Part shown: in pieces, positions 43,109 through 51,062 of the stretch | How positions within the stretch are numbered: the stretch's first letter is position 1 | Layout of the letters: every line of letters starts with the position of its first letter | Assembly: GCF_016772475.1 (NCBI RefSeq) | Contig: NZ_CP068595.1 | Location: 1,364,001-1,428,000 of the forward strand | Length of the DNA stretch: 64,000 nucleotides | From: Paenibacillus sonchi | GTDB lineage: Bacteria > Bacillota > Bacilli > Paenibacillales > Paenibacillaceae | Reading direction: 5' to 3' | Position numbers and translations under genes: made by a program | Notes under the pieces: generated by a model | Told to the model about the DNA's origin: nothing | What the model saw: only the letters and a program-made list of their open reading frames with translations | Databases searched by the model: none

Positions 43109-46100
43109 ATGAAAAGCCTCATTAACTTTTCGCTCAGAAACAAATTCGCGATTTGGCTTCTGACCATTATTATTGTGTTCGCCGGTCTGTACAGCGGCCT
43201 GACCATGAAGCAGGAAACACTGCCTAATATCAGCATCCCTTATCTCAGTATCACAACCATTTACCCGGGGGCTGCACCTGAGGGCGTGGTGAACGATGTC
43301 AGCAAGCCGCTGGAGCAGAAGCTCCGCAATGTGGACGGCGTGAAGACATTGACCTCGAACTCGCTCGAAAACGCCTCAAGCATCACCATTGAATTTGATT
43401 ATGGCACAAATCTGGATAATGCTACGGCAGCCGTGCGCGAGGCGCTGAATGAAGTTGCTCTGCCGGATAATGTGCAGAAACCGCAGATTTCACGGTTCAG
43501 CCTGAGCTCCCTGCCGGTGATTTCACTCAGTTTGTCCGACAACAGTTCCTCCGATCTGGAGAGCCTGACCCGCATCGCCGAGAATGATATCCGTCCGGCT
43601 CTGGAAGATATCGAAGGTGTAGCCTCCGTGCAGATTGCCGGACAATATGTCAAAGAAGTCACGCTGAAGTTCAACCAGGATAAGCTGAAACAGTACGGGC
43701 TGACCGAGGATACCATTAAAGGAATCGTCCAAGGCTCTTCCCTGCGCGTGCCGCTTGGACTCTTCACAATGGAGGAGTCGCAGAAAGCCGTTGTAGTGGA
43801 TGGCAATGTCACGACCGTTGATGATCTGAAAAACCTCAGCATCCCTGTTGTGCCCTCCGGCGCAGCAGGTGCGGGTGCAGCTGGCGGAGCCCCGGCAAGT
43901 GCAGGCACACCTGCAGGTACAGGTGCAGCCGGCGGAGCCGGAGCAACGGACGCAACCGGTAATGCCGCTGGCAATGCAGCCGGCGGAGCAGCTATGACCG
44001 GACTGCCGACCGTCAAGCTGGGAGAGCTGGCCAATATCGAGGTTACAGGGAAATCGGAGTCCATTTCCCGCACCAACGGCAAGGAATCCATCGGGATTCA
44101 GATCGTAAAAGCCAATGATGCCAACACAGTAGATGTGGTTAACGGCGTCAAGGACAAGACGGATGAACTGAAGAAGCAATACAAATCGATGGACCTTACG
44201 GTTCTGCTGGACCAAGGAAAGCCGATTGAAGATTCCGTAAACACCATGCTGTCCAAGGCTGCCTTTGGCGCCCTGTTCGCCGTGCTGATCATTCTGCTCT
44301 TCCTGCGGAATATCCGCTCTACGATTATTTCCATCATCTCTATTCCATTGTCGCTGCTGATTGCAGTTCTCTGCCTGCGCCAGATGGACATTACCCTGAA
44401 TATGATGACCCTGGGAGCAATGACCGTCGCCATTGGGCGTGTCGTCGATGACTCGATTGTCGTCATTGAGAACATCTACCGGCGCCTGAGTCTATCCGGT
44501 GAGAAGCTGCGGGGCCGGGAGCTGATCAGCGCGGCAACACGTGAAATGTTCGTGCCGATCATGTCCTCCACAATCGTTACCATCGCTGTGTTCCTGCCGC
44601 TCGCTTTTGTCAGCGGTATGGTGGGCGAGCTGTTCCTGCCTTTTGCCCTCACGATGGTATTCGCTCTGCTGGCTTCACTGATAGTAGCTATTACCCTGGT
44701 GCCCGCACTCGCTCACACGCTGTTCCGCAACGGCCTGAAGAAAGGCAAGAACAGCCACAGCGAAAAGCCTGGCAGAATGGCTGCCGGCTATCAGAAAATT
44801 CTGGACTGGTCCCTCTCCCATAAGCTGATTACCTTCGGGGTAGCCGTGCTTCTGCTGGTGGGCAGCTTGTTCCTGATCAAACCGATCGGTGTGAGCTTCA
44901 TGCCTTCCCAGGAAGAGAAAAACGTAATGCTCACCTTCTCTCCAAAAGCCGGACAAACGCTGGAAGATGTGAAGGAGCAAGGCCTGAAAGCCGAGAAATA
45001 CATTCTGGCTCAAAAGCATTTGGATAACATGCAGTATTCCATCGGCGGCAGCGGTCCGTTCGGTATGGGCTCCGGCAATTCCGGGCTGTTCTATGTGACC
45101 TATGACAGTGATACTCCGGATTTTGATACCGTCAAAGAAAACCTGATTGAAGGTCTGACCAAAGAGGTACCGGATGGGGTCTGGGGCGATATGTCCGGCA
45201 TGTCAGGCGGAGGTCTTGGCGGCAATACGCTGACCGTGAACATTTTTGGCGACAGTCTGGATCAGCTTAAGCCGGTAGCCGACGAAATTGCCGGCATTGT
45301 GCAGGCGGACACCGGCAACTTCAAGGATGGAAAGACCAGCCTCTCCGAAGCCTACGATCAATACACCATCGTTGCCGATCAGGCGAAGCTTAGTTCCCTC
45401 GGCCTTACCGCCGGACAAATTGCCATGAAGCTTAGTCCTGCCGGTACCCGTCCAGTGCTGACTGAGGTGGCGATGGACGGTAAAAACTATAATGTCTACA
45501 TTGAAACTGACAAGGACACGTACAACAGCATTCAGGAAATGGAAAAGGCTACGCTGACCTCCCCGCTGGGCATTACGGTGCCGATTGGCGAGGTAGCCAA
45601 GATTGAGAACGGGACTTCGCCGGACTCCATTACCCGCGAAGATGGTAAAATGAAGGTTGATGTCACCGCTGAGATTATCTCGAGTGACGTGAACAGTGCT
45701 TCGAACAGCGTCAAGGAAAAAATCGACGCGCTCGATCTGCCGGATGGCGTAACCGTCACCTTCGGCGGTGTAACCGAGCAGATTAACGATACGTTCGGAC
45801 AGCTTGGAATTGCCATGGCGGCTGCCATTGCCATCGTGTACTTCGTGCTTGTAGTTACCTTCGGCGGCGGTCTGGCCCCGTTCGCGATCCTGTTCTCCCT
45901 GCCGTTCACCGTTATCGGTGCACTGGTTGCCCTGCTGCTGGCCGGAGAAACCCTCAACGTCTCGGCGCTCATGGGCGCACTGATGCTGATCGGGATCGTC
46001 GTCACCAATGCCATTGTCTTGATCGACCGTGTAATCCACAAGGAAAAAGAAGGGATGTCTACACGCCAAGCCTTGCTTGAAGCCGGAGCCACCCGCTTGC

Positions 46101-46306
46101 GTCCGATCCTGATGACCGCACTGGCGACCATCGGCGCATTGCTGCCGCTCGTATCCGGCCTCGAAAACAGCGCCGGCATCATCTCCAAGGGCCTCGGTGT
46201 AACAGTAATCGGCGGTCTGGTCAGTTCCACCCTGCTGACCCTGGTTGTTGTGCCGGTAGTGTATGAGTTCCTGATGAAATTCCGCAGCAAAAAAGTGTAT
46301 GAATAA
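43109..46306 (+). CDS. swrC: RND efflux permease, SwrC/YerP-like
   Basis: Hydrophobe/amphiphile efflux transporter with twelve predicted helices and two large external loops, 1065 residues. It has the AcrB proton-relay segment TLGAMTVAIGRVVDDSIVVI (two Asp in VDD) and the matching IVVTNAIVLIDRVIHKEKEG. Family role: proton-driven export; in B. subtilis the homolog gives surfactin resistance and supports swarming. No membrane fusion or outer membrane partner is present, as expected in a Gram-positive. An Ala/Gly/Thr-rich stretch (about residues 250-295) interrupts the first external loop. Confidence 0.93.
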   Translation: MKSLINFSLRNKFAIWLLTIIIVFAGLYSGLTMKQETLPNISIPYLSITTIYPGAAPEGVVNDVSKPLEQKLRNVDGVKTLTSNSLENASSITIEFDYGTNLDNATAAVREALNEVALPDNVQKPQISRFSLSSLPVISLSLSDNSSSDLESLTRIAENDIRPALEDIEGVASVQIAGQYVKEVTLKFNQDKLKQYGLTEDTIKGIVQGSSLRVPLGLFTMEESQKAVVVDGNVTTVDDLKNLSIPVVPSGAAGAGAAGGAPASAGTPAGTGAAGGAGATDATGNAAGNAAGGAAMTGLPTVKLGELANIEVTGKSESISRTNGKESIGIQIVKANDANTVDVVNGVKDKTDELKKQYKSMDLTVLLDQGKPIEDSVNTMLSKAAFGALFAVLIILLFLRNIRSTIISIISIPLSLLIAVLCLRQMDITLNMMTLGAMTVAIGRVVDDSIVVIENIYRRLSLSGEKLRGRELISAATREMFVPIMSSTIVTIAVFLPLAFVSGMVGELFLPFALTMVFALLASLIVAITLVPALAHTLFRNGLKKGKNSHSEKPGRMAAGYQKILDWSLSHKLITFGVAVLLLVGSLFLIKPIGVSFMPSQEEKNVMLTFSPKAGQTLEDVKEQGLKAEKYILAQKHLDNMQYSIGGSGPFGMGSGNSGLFYVTYDSDTPDFDTVKENLIEGLTKEVPDGVWGDMSGMSGGGLGGNTLTVNIFGDSLDQLKPVADEIAGIVQADTGNFKDGKTSLSEAYDQYTIVADQAKLSSLGLTAGQIAMKLSPAGTRPVLTEVAMDGKNYNVYIETDKDTYNSIQEMEKATLTSPLGITVPIGEVAKIENGTSPDSITREDGKMKVDVTAEIISSDVNSASNSVKEKIDALDLPDGVTVTFGGVTEQINDTFGQLGIAMAAAIAIVYFVLVVTFGGGLAPFAILFSLPFTVIGALVALLLAGETLNVSALMGALMLIGIVVTNAIVLIDRVIHKEKEGMSTRQALLEAGATRLRPILMTALATIGALLPLVSGLENSAGIISKGLGVTVIGGLVSSTLLTLVVVPVVYEFLMKFRSKKVYE

Positions 46307-46330
46307 GGCTTGATGACCAATTGAAATAAT

Positions 46331-46375
46331 AAAAAACAAGGTGCTCTTCCTTATGTGGAAGGGTGCCTTGTTTTT
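46331..46375. terminator. Terminator after the RND pump
   Basis: A 16-bp stem with G-T wobbles (AACAAGGTGCTCTTCC against GGAAGGGTGCCTTGTT), then TTTTT on the plus strand and also T-rich on the minus strand. Confidence 0.85.
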
Positions 46376-46411
46376 GGAGAAATGTTATATCCTACCTATG
46401 AATATTCATGG

Positions 46412-46417
46412 TATAAT
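46412..46417 (+). promoter_or_regulatory. Extended -10 promoter of the toxin mRNA
   Basis: TGGTATAAT about 64 bases before the toxin start, preceded by the palindrome ATGAATATTCAT. No clear -35. Confidence 0.6.
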
Positions 46418-46480
46418 CACACAAGCAATGGAAAGGCTTATATGGGCGGTCGGCTAAGCTCCCTGAAGGGAGGTGAGGCC

Positions 46481-46564
46481 ATGGAGGTCTATCAGGCGTT
46501 GTCCCTGATGTTCATGTTCGGCATGTTCATCATAGCACTGCTTAACTACCTCAAAAAGAAATAG
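46481..46564 (+). CDS. Putative holin-like type I toxin peptide
   Basis: A 27-residue hydrophobic peptide beginning MEVYQALSLMFMFGMFIIAL and ending NYLKKK. It matches the Hol_Tox pattern (M-x-V-Y-E/Q-A-L-x-L-M-x-x-F-G-x-F-I). One membrane helix followed by three lysines is typical of TxpA/BsrG-like toxins. GGGAGGTGAGGCC gives a strong ribosome site. A longer in-frame reading (from about 46355) crosses the promoter, so the short form is preferred. A divergent promoter and an antisense RNA on the minus strand complete a type I module. Confidence 0.85.
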   Translation: MEVYQALSLMFMFGMFIIALLNYLKKK

Positions 46565-46690
46565 ACCGCCCTGTCCAAAGGAAACGGTCTATCTCTTGAC
46601 TATTTTTCCGAAAGCCACCGCCCTTAAAAGCGGCTATTGCACCGGAGAACCGTGTTAGCGCACGGTTCTCTTTATTTTACGCTTGTTCTG
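46553..46690 (-). ncRNA. Predicted antisense RNA antitoxin
   Basis: Starts about 46689 from the minus-strand promoter below, and ends at a hairpin ATAGACCG/CGGTCTAT (46561-46592) followed by TTCTTTTT. The RNA of about 135 bases is fully complementary to the 3' part of the toxin mRNA, including its terminator. This is the layout of the txpA/RatA and bsrG/SR4 modules. Predicted from promoter and terminator only. Confidence 0.7.
46645..46678 (+). terminator. Terminator of the toxin mRNA
   Basis: Perfect 10-bp stem GAGAACCGTG/CACGGTTCTC, loop TTAGCG, then TTTATTTT. Confidence 0.88.
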
Positions 46691-46695
46691 GCTCT

Positions 46696-46723
46696 ATTAT
46701 AACATGCTGATCCTGTATTTCAA
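46696..46723 (-). promoter_or_regulatory. Promoter of the antisense antitoxin RNA
   Basis: On the minus strand TTGAAA (46723-46718) and a perfect TATAAT (46701-46696) with a 16-base spacer. Confidence 0.75.
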
Positions 46724-46758
46724 TCGCTCACGCTAGATAATTCCCAGCCCAGCTCCCT

Positions 46759-47454
46759 TTAGGCCATTGTAGCCGCGCTGCTCTCCAGCGAAGTCTTCCA
46801 GGCGCGCAGCATCTGCAGATCCTGCGGCAGGAATTCCTCCAGCATATGGCTGAGTCCAAGATAGAGCGGACTATCCGTTGCGGCATTCAGCCGCTCGCAG
46901 AACTGCGGTGTCCATTTCAGCAGATGCTCTTCCAGGAAACGCTCCTGAATCTCCAGCAGTTCCATCGCACTGCGGATGGAGAAGCTGTTGTACAGCATCC
47001 GCTCATGCATTACTGCCATGAATTCCAGCTCTATGGAAATATGATCATCGGCTTCACCGCCGCATTTCTTGAAGACAATTCCCGCCGAAGCATACACATC
47101 GGAGAGCACGTTGCAGAATTCTTCCTCACGGCCCAGCTCGGCTGCTTCACGTGCCACAATAGTGCTGGCTGCACGCTCATTCATCAGGCGCATGTATTCA
47201 CGGTTCTCCCGCTCGCAGATCTGCGGGAGCGCTGAAGGCTCCTGGCTGCAAAGGTACCGTTTCAGCTCACGTCCGCCTTCCGTCATCTCCGCTGCGACAC
47301 CAAGCTGGCGGTTGCGAATCCACTGGGCGACCAGCGACAGACTAGGCTTGCGCCCATAAAAATCCACTAATAATTGATATATTAATCCCCGGCTATCCAA
47401 CCAACGGCTGAATGCCTCCGGCACGACGAGCGATGGAACAGTAGGTATAGTCAT
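46759..47454 (-). CDS. TorD/DmsD-like molybdoenzyme chaperone
   Basis: 231 residues, all helical. The segment ISIELEFMAVMHERM followed by QERFLEEHLLKWTPQFCERL matches the TorD-family pattern (E-F-M-x-x-L and L-x-x-H-L-x-x-W). These chaperones bind signal peptides of molybdopterin oxidoreductases and help cofactor insertion. The divergent moaA supports a molybdenum role, but no molybdoenzyme gene is in the window. GGGAGGATTTGCAAA precedes the ATG. Confidence 0.75.
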   Translation of the reverse strand: MTIPTVPSLVVPEAFSRWLDSRGLIYQLLVDFYGRKPSLSLVAQWIRNRQLGVAAEMTEGGRELKRYLCSQEPSALPQICERENREYMRLMNERAASTIVAREAAELGREEEFCNVLSDVYASAGIVFKKCGGEADDHISIELEFMAVMHERMLYNSFSIRSAMELLEIQERFLEEHLLKWTPQFCERLNAATDSPLYLGLSHMLEEFLPQDLQMLRAWKTSLESSAATMA

Positions 47455-47844
47455 TTTGCAAATCCTCCCTATTGGTTTGCCGGGCGCTTATCGCTTGTCT
47501 CTTGCAAGGCGGGCGTTATCCGGTCTAATCAAAGCTGTGCTCTTCGCAAAAGTGAGTGGAATATAAACTGATAATACTTCCGCACCTAGATTATATCGGA
47601 AATGTGAAGCGCTTTCGGTGAGCATTCTATGACCATTCCCCGAAATTGTCGCACTTCTGTCAAAATTGGCCTTTGCCATTTCGGTTTCATCACATATTAT
47701 TTAGGTTGTCTTGTTTCTATCCTTTACAGCCTGTGTTCACCCCCTTTCCATCTCGTTACGTGCACACTGCCACAACTATCGCATTGACGCGGCTGTCAAC
47801 AATCTTTAAAATTTAAAATAAATACATGCTGAAGGGAGCACAAC
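47455..47844. other. Divergent control region between torD-like gene and moaA
   Basis: 390 bases with no gene. A palindromic GAAGCGCTTTC at about 47609-47619 resembles a cre core. AT-rich TTTAAAATTTAAAATAAA lies just before the moaA ribosome site. No riboswitch of the Moco type was recognised. Confidence 0.5.
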
Positions 47845-48846
47845 ATGGAACCCTTGACGGACCCTTTTGGACGACTGCATGATTACATGCGCATATCGGT
47901 TACAGACCGCTGCAACCTGCGCTGCATTTATTGTATGCCTGCGGAAGGAATGCAATTCCAGCCCCAGGACGAGATTATGAGCTATGAAGAAATTACCGCT
48001 GTTGTGGAGGCGCTCGCCCCTCTGGGGCTGAGCAAAATCCGTCTGACCGGAGGAGAGCCCCTGGTACGCAAGGATTTGGACAAGCTTGTCTCCATGATTG
48101 CCGCCATCCCGGGTATTGAGGACATCTCCCTTACCACCAACGGCCTGATGCTTCCCGCCAAAGCCGCCCTGCTCAAGCAGGCGGGCCTGTCACGGGTGAA
48201 CATCAGCCTCGATTCCCTGCGCCAGGACCGTTTTGCCATGATCACCCGCGGCGGGGAAGTCGCCAAAGTGCTGAAGGGAATTGAAGCCGCTGAGGCGGCG
48301 GGCCTCTCCCCGATCAAGCTCAATGTTGTGCTCATGAAGGGCATCAACGATGATGAGATCAAGGACTTCATCTCGCTGACCCTGAACAGCCCGCTGAATG
48401 TGCGGTTCATTGAATATATGCCCATTGGCAGCGCAAGCGATGCCTGGCGCCAGACGTATCTGCCGCTCGAAACCGTAGTTGAAGCCTGCCATGAAGCAGG
48501 CTGGGCCACGGAAGAAGCGGACATGCCATCCGGCAACGGCCCTTCTCAGAACCGGCGGGTGGTCGGTGCGCGCGGAACCTTCGGGCTGATCCATCCCGTA
48601 AGCGAGCATTTCTGCGACAATTGCAACCGGCTGCGCCTAACGGCAGACGGGCACATCAAGGCCTGCCTCTACTGGGCGGATGAATACAATGTACGTCCTC
48701 TGACCAGCGATCCCGCAGCCGTGCAGGCCTTATTCCGCCAAGCCTTGGGCAACAAGCCGCATAACCACGAAATGGCGCTCGCCCTGGAGCGTAAAGCGCA
48801 GAGTCATACCCCGACCGTGCGGCGCATGTCGCAAATCGGGGGTTAG
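47845..48846 (+). CDS. moaA: GTP 3',8-cyclase MoaA
   Basis: Radical SAM enzyme that starts molybdenum cofactor synthesis from GTP. The SAM cluster motif is [10 protein letters not shown]. The second 4Fe-4S cluster is bound by [20 protein letters not shown]. The C-terminal Gly-Gly needed for activity is present (SQIGG). Length 333. A GAAGGGAG ribosome site is present. It is a lone moa gene here, with mobA at 60318 far away. Confidence 0.97.
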   Translation: MEPLTDPFGRLHDYMRISVTDRCNLRCIYCMPAEGMQFQPQDEIMSYEEITAVVEALAPLGLSKIRLTGGEPLVRKDLDKLVSMIAAIPGIEDISLTTNGLMLPAKAALLKQAGLSRVNISLDSLRQDRFAMITRGGEVAKVLKGIEAAEAAGLSPIKLNVVLMKGINDDEIKDFISLTLNSPLNVRFIEYMPIGSASDAWRQTYLPLETVVEACHEAGWATEEADMPSGNGPSQNRRVVGARGTFGLIHPVSEHFCDNCNRLRLTADGHIKACLYWADEYNVRPLTSDPAAVQALFRQALGNKPHNHEMALALERKAQSHTPTVRRMSQIGG

Positions 48847-48880
48847 GCGGTCACGAAAACCTATAAATCCTTATATTTTT

Positions 48881-48927
48881 AAATAAACGGCAGGGCCATC
48901 CTTATCGGATCGCGCTGCCGTTTATTT
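48881..48927 (+). terminator. Terminator after moaA
   Basis: Perfect 13-bp stem AAATAAACGGCAG/CTGCCGTTTATTT; the loop is about 21 bases. T-rich right arm. Confidence 0.85.
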
Positions 48928-48989
48928 TGATGTAACACGATTATCCGGGTTGCTCACTTGTGCGTACCTAACACCATAGATTGCTTGCC

Positions 48990-49135
48990 CCCGCACATTC
49001 CGGACTCAGAAAACCTTATTTCAAGAAATACAGCCCAAAACCACCCACGATAAACCAATTAACGGATTCTGAGTCCGCATAGCCATAAAAGTGACCTGTT
49101 TTTGCAAAATAACGCTTCTCCTGTCCGCATTAAGC
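48990..49135. repeat. Intergenic repeats, CGGAC...CGTTATTT type
   Basis: One direct copy (CGGACTCAGAAAACCTTATT from about 49000) and two inverted copies, read on the minus strand as GCGGACTCAGAATCCGTTAA (ending near 49080) and GCGGACAGGAGAAGCGTTAT (ending near 49130), 50 bases apart. It fills the gap between moaA and the HTH-TPR gene. Confidence 0.6.
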
Positions 49136-49169
49136 TGCCTTCAGCTTACTTGGCATTAAGTCCAGTCCC

Positions 49170-50468
49170 CTAGGTGCTTGCTATATTGATCTCAAAATCC
49201 ACCGATATCGTACCTTTAATCACGTTGCGGTCATGATCGACTTCAGCAGAAAGATCCACGCTGCGCATGGCGATTTCTTTGGCCCCAAAGCGCCTGCGGG
49301 CTAAATAATAGGTAGCCAGTTCGCTGCGGAACCGGGCGTGGTGATCATCATTGATCTGCTTATCCCGTATGAAGTGCCTCCGGTAAGGTATGTATGCAGA
49401 AAAACGTTGCAGAATGTGGTCAACATCCCAATGATAGCGGTTGGCCGTCTGCACGATTCTGAACAAAGCTGCAAAAATCTCTTTCTCTCTTGTCGAAACA
49501 AATTCCACATACTCCTCCAATGCTTCCTGTTGTCCATCCATCAAGCGATTTAAATAAGTATTAGCCGTCCCCCACTCTTTAAATTGGGCTACAATTTGGT
49601 TAACTTCCTCTCCTTTCTCCTGTATCCAACTCCCATCTGTGTAAAGTGGAACTAACTTCAAAGCAGTCTTGTGATCTCCTCGTTCCTCATAAGTGCATGA
49701 GCGCATAAGTTGTGCGTATAAAATATAATAATATACCGGTCTCTTTAAAACTTCGTGACTCGTATCTCTGTGATCTGACCGACTGCGAAATTGGTATTGA
49801 ATAGTGGCTAGACGATATAATTCTTGGGCCAGTTCCTCTGCCTTCTCCCAATGATGCAAAGAATAGTATACATGCAGTAATTGTTTTAATGCATCCAACT
49901 GATGGGCCTCGTCGAGTCGATTCACATAGTTTTCAAATAGAGTAGCCTCTATCAAGTTCTGCTGAGGGTCATCCCCCAAAGCCATGACAAACAAACGATA
50001 TTGGCAAAGCGCCAGCCGCTCCGAATGCTGATACTTTTCACTGGCAGCCACATTCTCATATATAATTGCAGCAGCCTGATGCTTATCCTGCTGGAAGAGT
50101 TCTTCCGCCAGATCAAACAACAGTGGCGCATAGACCAGATTGTCCAGCAGACCATGGATCAGTTGCTCAATGCAATCCAGACGTTCAAGCTGTGCAGAAC
50201 GCAGAATAAAAGGCCGTAGCCGCCGCCAAGTTGGTGCTGAATCATACAGACATTCATTTACATATTTACTGTAAAAAAAGTCCTCTGCCAGTCCCATAGT
50301 CTGGGTGATTCGTTCCAAGTGGCTCATAGCCATCGCCTGCCGGCCTTTCATGATCCGGCTCAGTGTTCCGGAATGAATACCGCTGAGAGCAGCAAATCTG
50401 TTAATTGACAGATCCTCTTGTGCTAAGTACGCCCATAGTTCATCGCGAATTGTGACTGTATGCTCCAA
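49170..50468 (-). CDS. HTH-TPR regulator of RRNPP/AloR type, copy 1 (no adjacent peptide gene)
   Basis: 432 residues. An N-terminal XRE helix-turn-helix at about 12-60 (INRFAALSGIHSGTLSRIMK) is followed by an all-helical TPR-like body. Conserved with the next receptor are APTWRRLRPF, a segment around ASEKYQHSERLA-CQYRLF, LDALKQLLHVYYSLHHWEKA and YYYILYAQLMRS. This is the architecture of RRNPP peptide receptors (PlcR, NprR, AloR). I prefer TTG 50468 over ATG 50474 because AAAGGTGGT then lies at proper spacing and the paralog also starts with TTG-GAG. No pro-peptide gene follows its stop, so it may be an orphan receptor or use the neighbour's peptide. Confidence 0.82.
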   Translation of the reverse strand: MEHTVTIRDELWAYLAQEDLSINRFAALSGIHSGTLSRIMKGRQAMAMSHLERITQTMGLAEDFFYSKYVNECLYDSAPTWRRLRPFILRSAQLERLDCIEQLIHGLLDNLVYAPLLFDLAEELFQQDKHQAAAIIYENVAASEKYQHSERLALCQYRLFVMALGDDPQQNLIEATLFENYVNRLDEAHQLDALKQLLHVYYSLHHWEKAEELAQELYRLATIQYQFRSRSDHRDTSHEVLKRPVYYYILYAQLMRSCTYEERGDHKTALKLVPLYTDGSWIQEKGEEVNQIVAQFKEWGTANTYLNRLMDGQQEALEEYVEFVSTREKEIFAALFRIVQTANRYHWDVDHILQRFSAYIPYRRHFIRDKQINDDHHARFRSELATYYLARRRFGAKEIAMRSVDLSAEVDHDRNVIKGTISVDFEINIAST

Positions 50469-50554
50469 GTCCATACCACCTTTATTCGTACTTATAATCA
50501 GGACACTATATCCTTTATTTGAAAGCCTATTTTTTACATAGTGAAAAATTCCAC

Positions 50555-50732
50555 TTAAGCGGGTGCGCGTCTCTGATTCATATGAATATTACTGTAATTG
50601 TTCAGCAACTTGTCCAGTTCTACCGATTGTCTGAGTACCTTGGGTGGCTGAAACCACCATACTGCATTTGCATCTGATGAAGTTTACGTCTTGCCCAATC
50701 AATACGAATTCTAATGAATACAGCATATTCAT
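50555..50732 (-). CDS. Spo0E-like aspartyl-phosphate phosphatase, frameshifted twice as sequenced
   Basis: Small helical-hairpin phosphatase family that dephosphorylates Spo0A~P. The parts visible in three frames are MNMLYSLE, then IRIDWARRKLHQMQMQYGGF, then VLRQSVELDKLLNNYSNIHM. The motif SVELDKLLNNY matches the family signature S-x-x-L-D-x-L-(I/L)-N-x-Y. One added A in GAATTC (50706-50711) and one added G in AAGGTAC (50638-50639) give a continuous 59-residue protein from ATG 50732 to TAA 50555. A GAGGAG lies 12 bases upstream. Two lost bases in such a short gene could also mean true decay. It sits directly upstream of HTH-TPR copy 1. Confidence 0.75.
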
Positions 50733-50840
50733 ATCAGTTTTCGTCTCCTCATGCAATATTTTAGATAATTATGTAAAATTGTGAAGTGTTATCATGGTTA
50801 CAGCGCCCTAATAATTTACCGTAGTAAAGGAATGAAATAA

Positions 50841-50869
50841 AAAAGACGTGCCTGTTTTACAGGAACGCC
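50841..50869 (-). terminator. Terminator after the pro-peptide gene
   Basis: A 10-bp stem (GGCGTTCCTG/CAGGCACGTC, one mismatch and one wobble), loop TAAAA, then TTTTTT on the minus strand. Confidence 0.78.
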
Positions 50870-50921
50870 TTGTGGCTCTATAGATTAGTCCATACTATAC
50901 GTCTAAAGAAGCTATAAATAA

Positions 50922-51062
50922 TCAGCCTCCACCTACTCCATGTACCATGGGTTGAATCAATTGCATTGTCTGGAGTGTGTTATGTTCAATACTTAATACG
51001 GGTATAGCTATTAAAAAAGCAAAACTAAATGAGGCTAACCATATTATGAGCTTTTTTCTCAT
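50922..51062 (-). CDS. AloP-like secreted pro-peptide (quorum-sensing signal precursor)
   Basis: A 46-residue protein. Basic start MRKKLI, hydrophobic signal stretch WLASFSFAFLIAIPVLS, a short polar middle (IEHNTLQTMQ) and the C-terminal end LIQPMVHGVGGG. This is the layout of exported pro-peptides whose last 5-8 residues become the signal re-imported by Opp. The last residues resemble the SHGRGG-type signal reported for AloP of P. polymyxa. The ATG lies 38 bases inside the 3' end of the receptor gene in another frame; GAGAGGTG stands about 10 bases before it. A terminator follows 53 bases after the stop. Too short to be found by ordinary gene length cutoffs. Confidence 0.87.
   Translation of the reverse strand: MRKKLIIWLASFSFAFLIAIPVLSIEHNTLQTMQLIQPMVHGVGGG

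Noticed and set aside
47488..47679. Minus-strand frame of 63 codons upstream of the TorD-like gene
   Set aside because: No ribosome site and no similarity; it covers the expected promoter region.
49000..49169. Pro-peptide gene after receptor copy 1
   Set aside because: The two ATG frames seen give short polar products (MPSKLKAA and MRTGEALFCKNR) without signal peptide or ribosome site.
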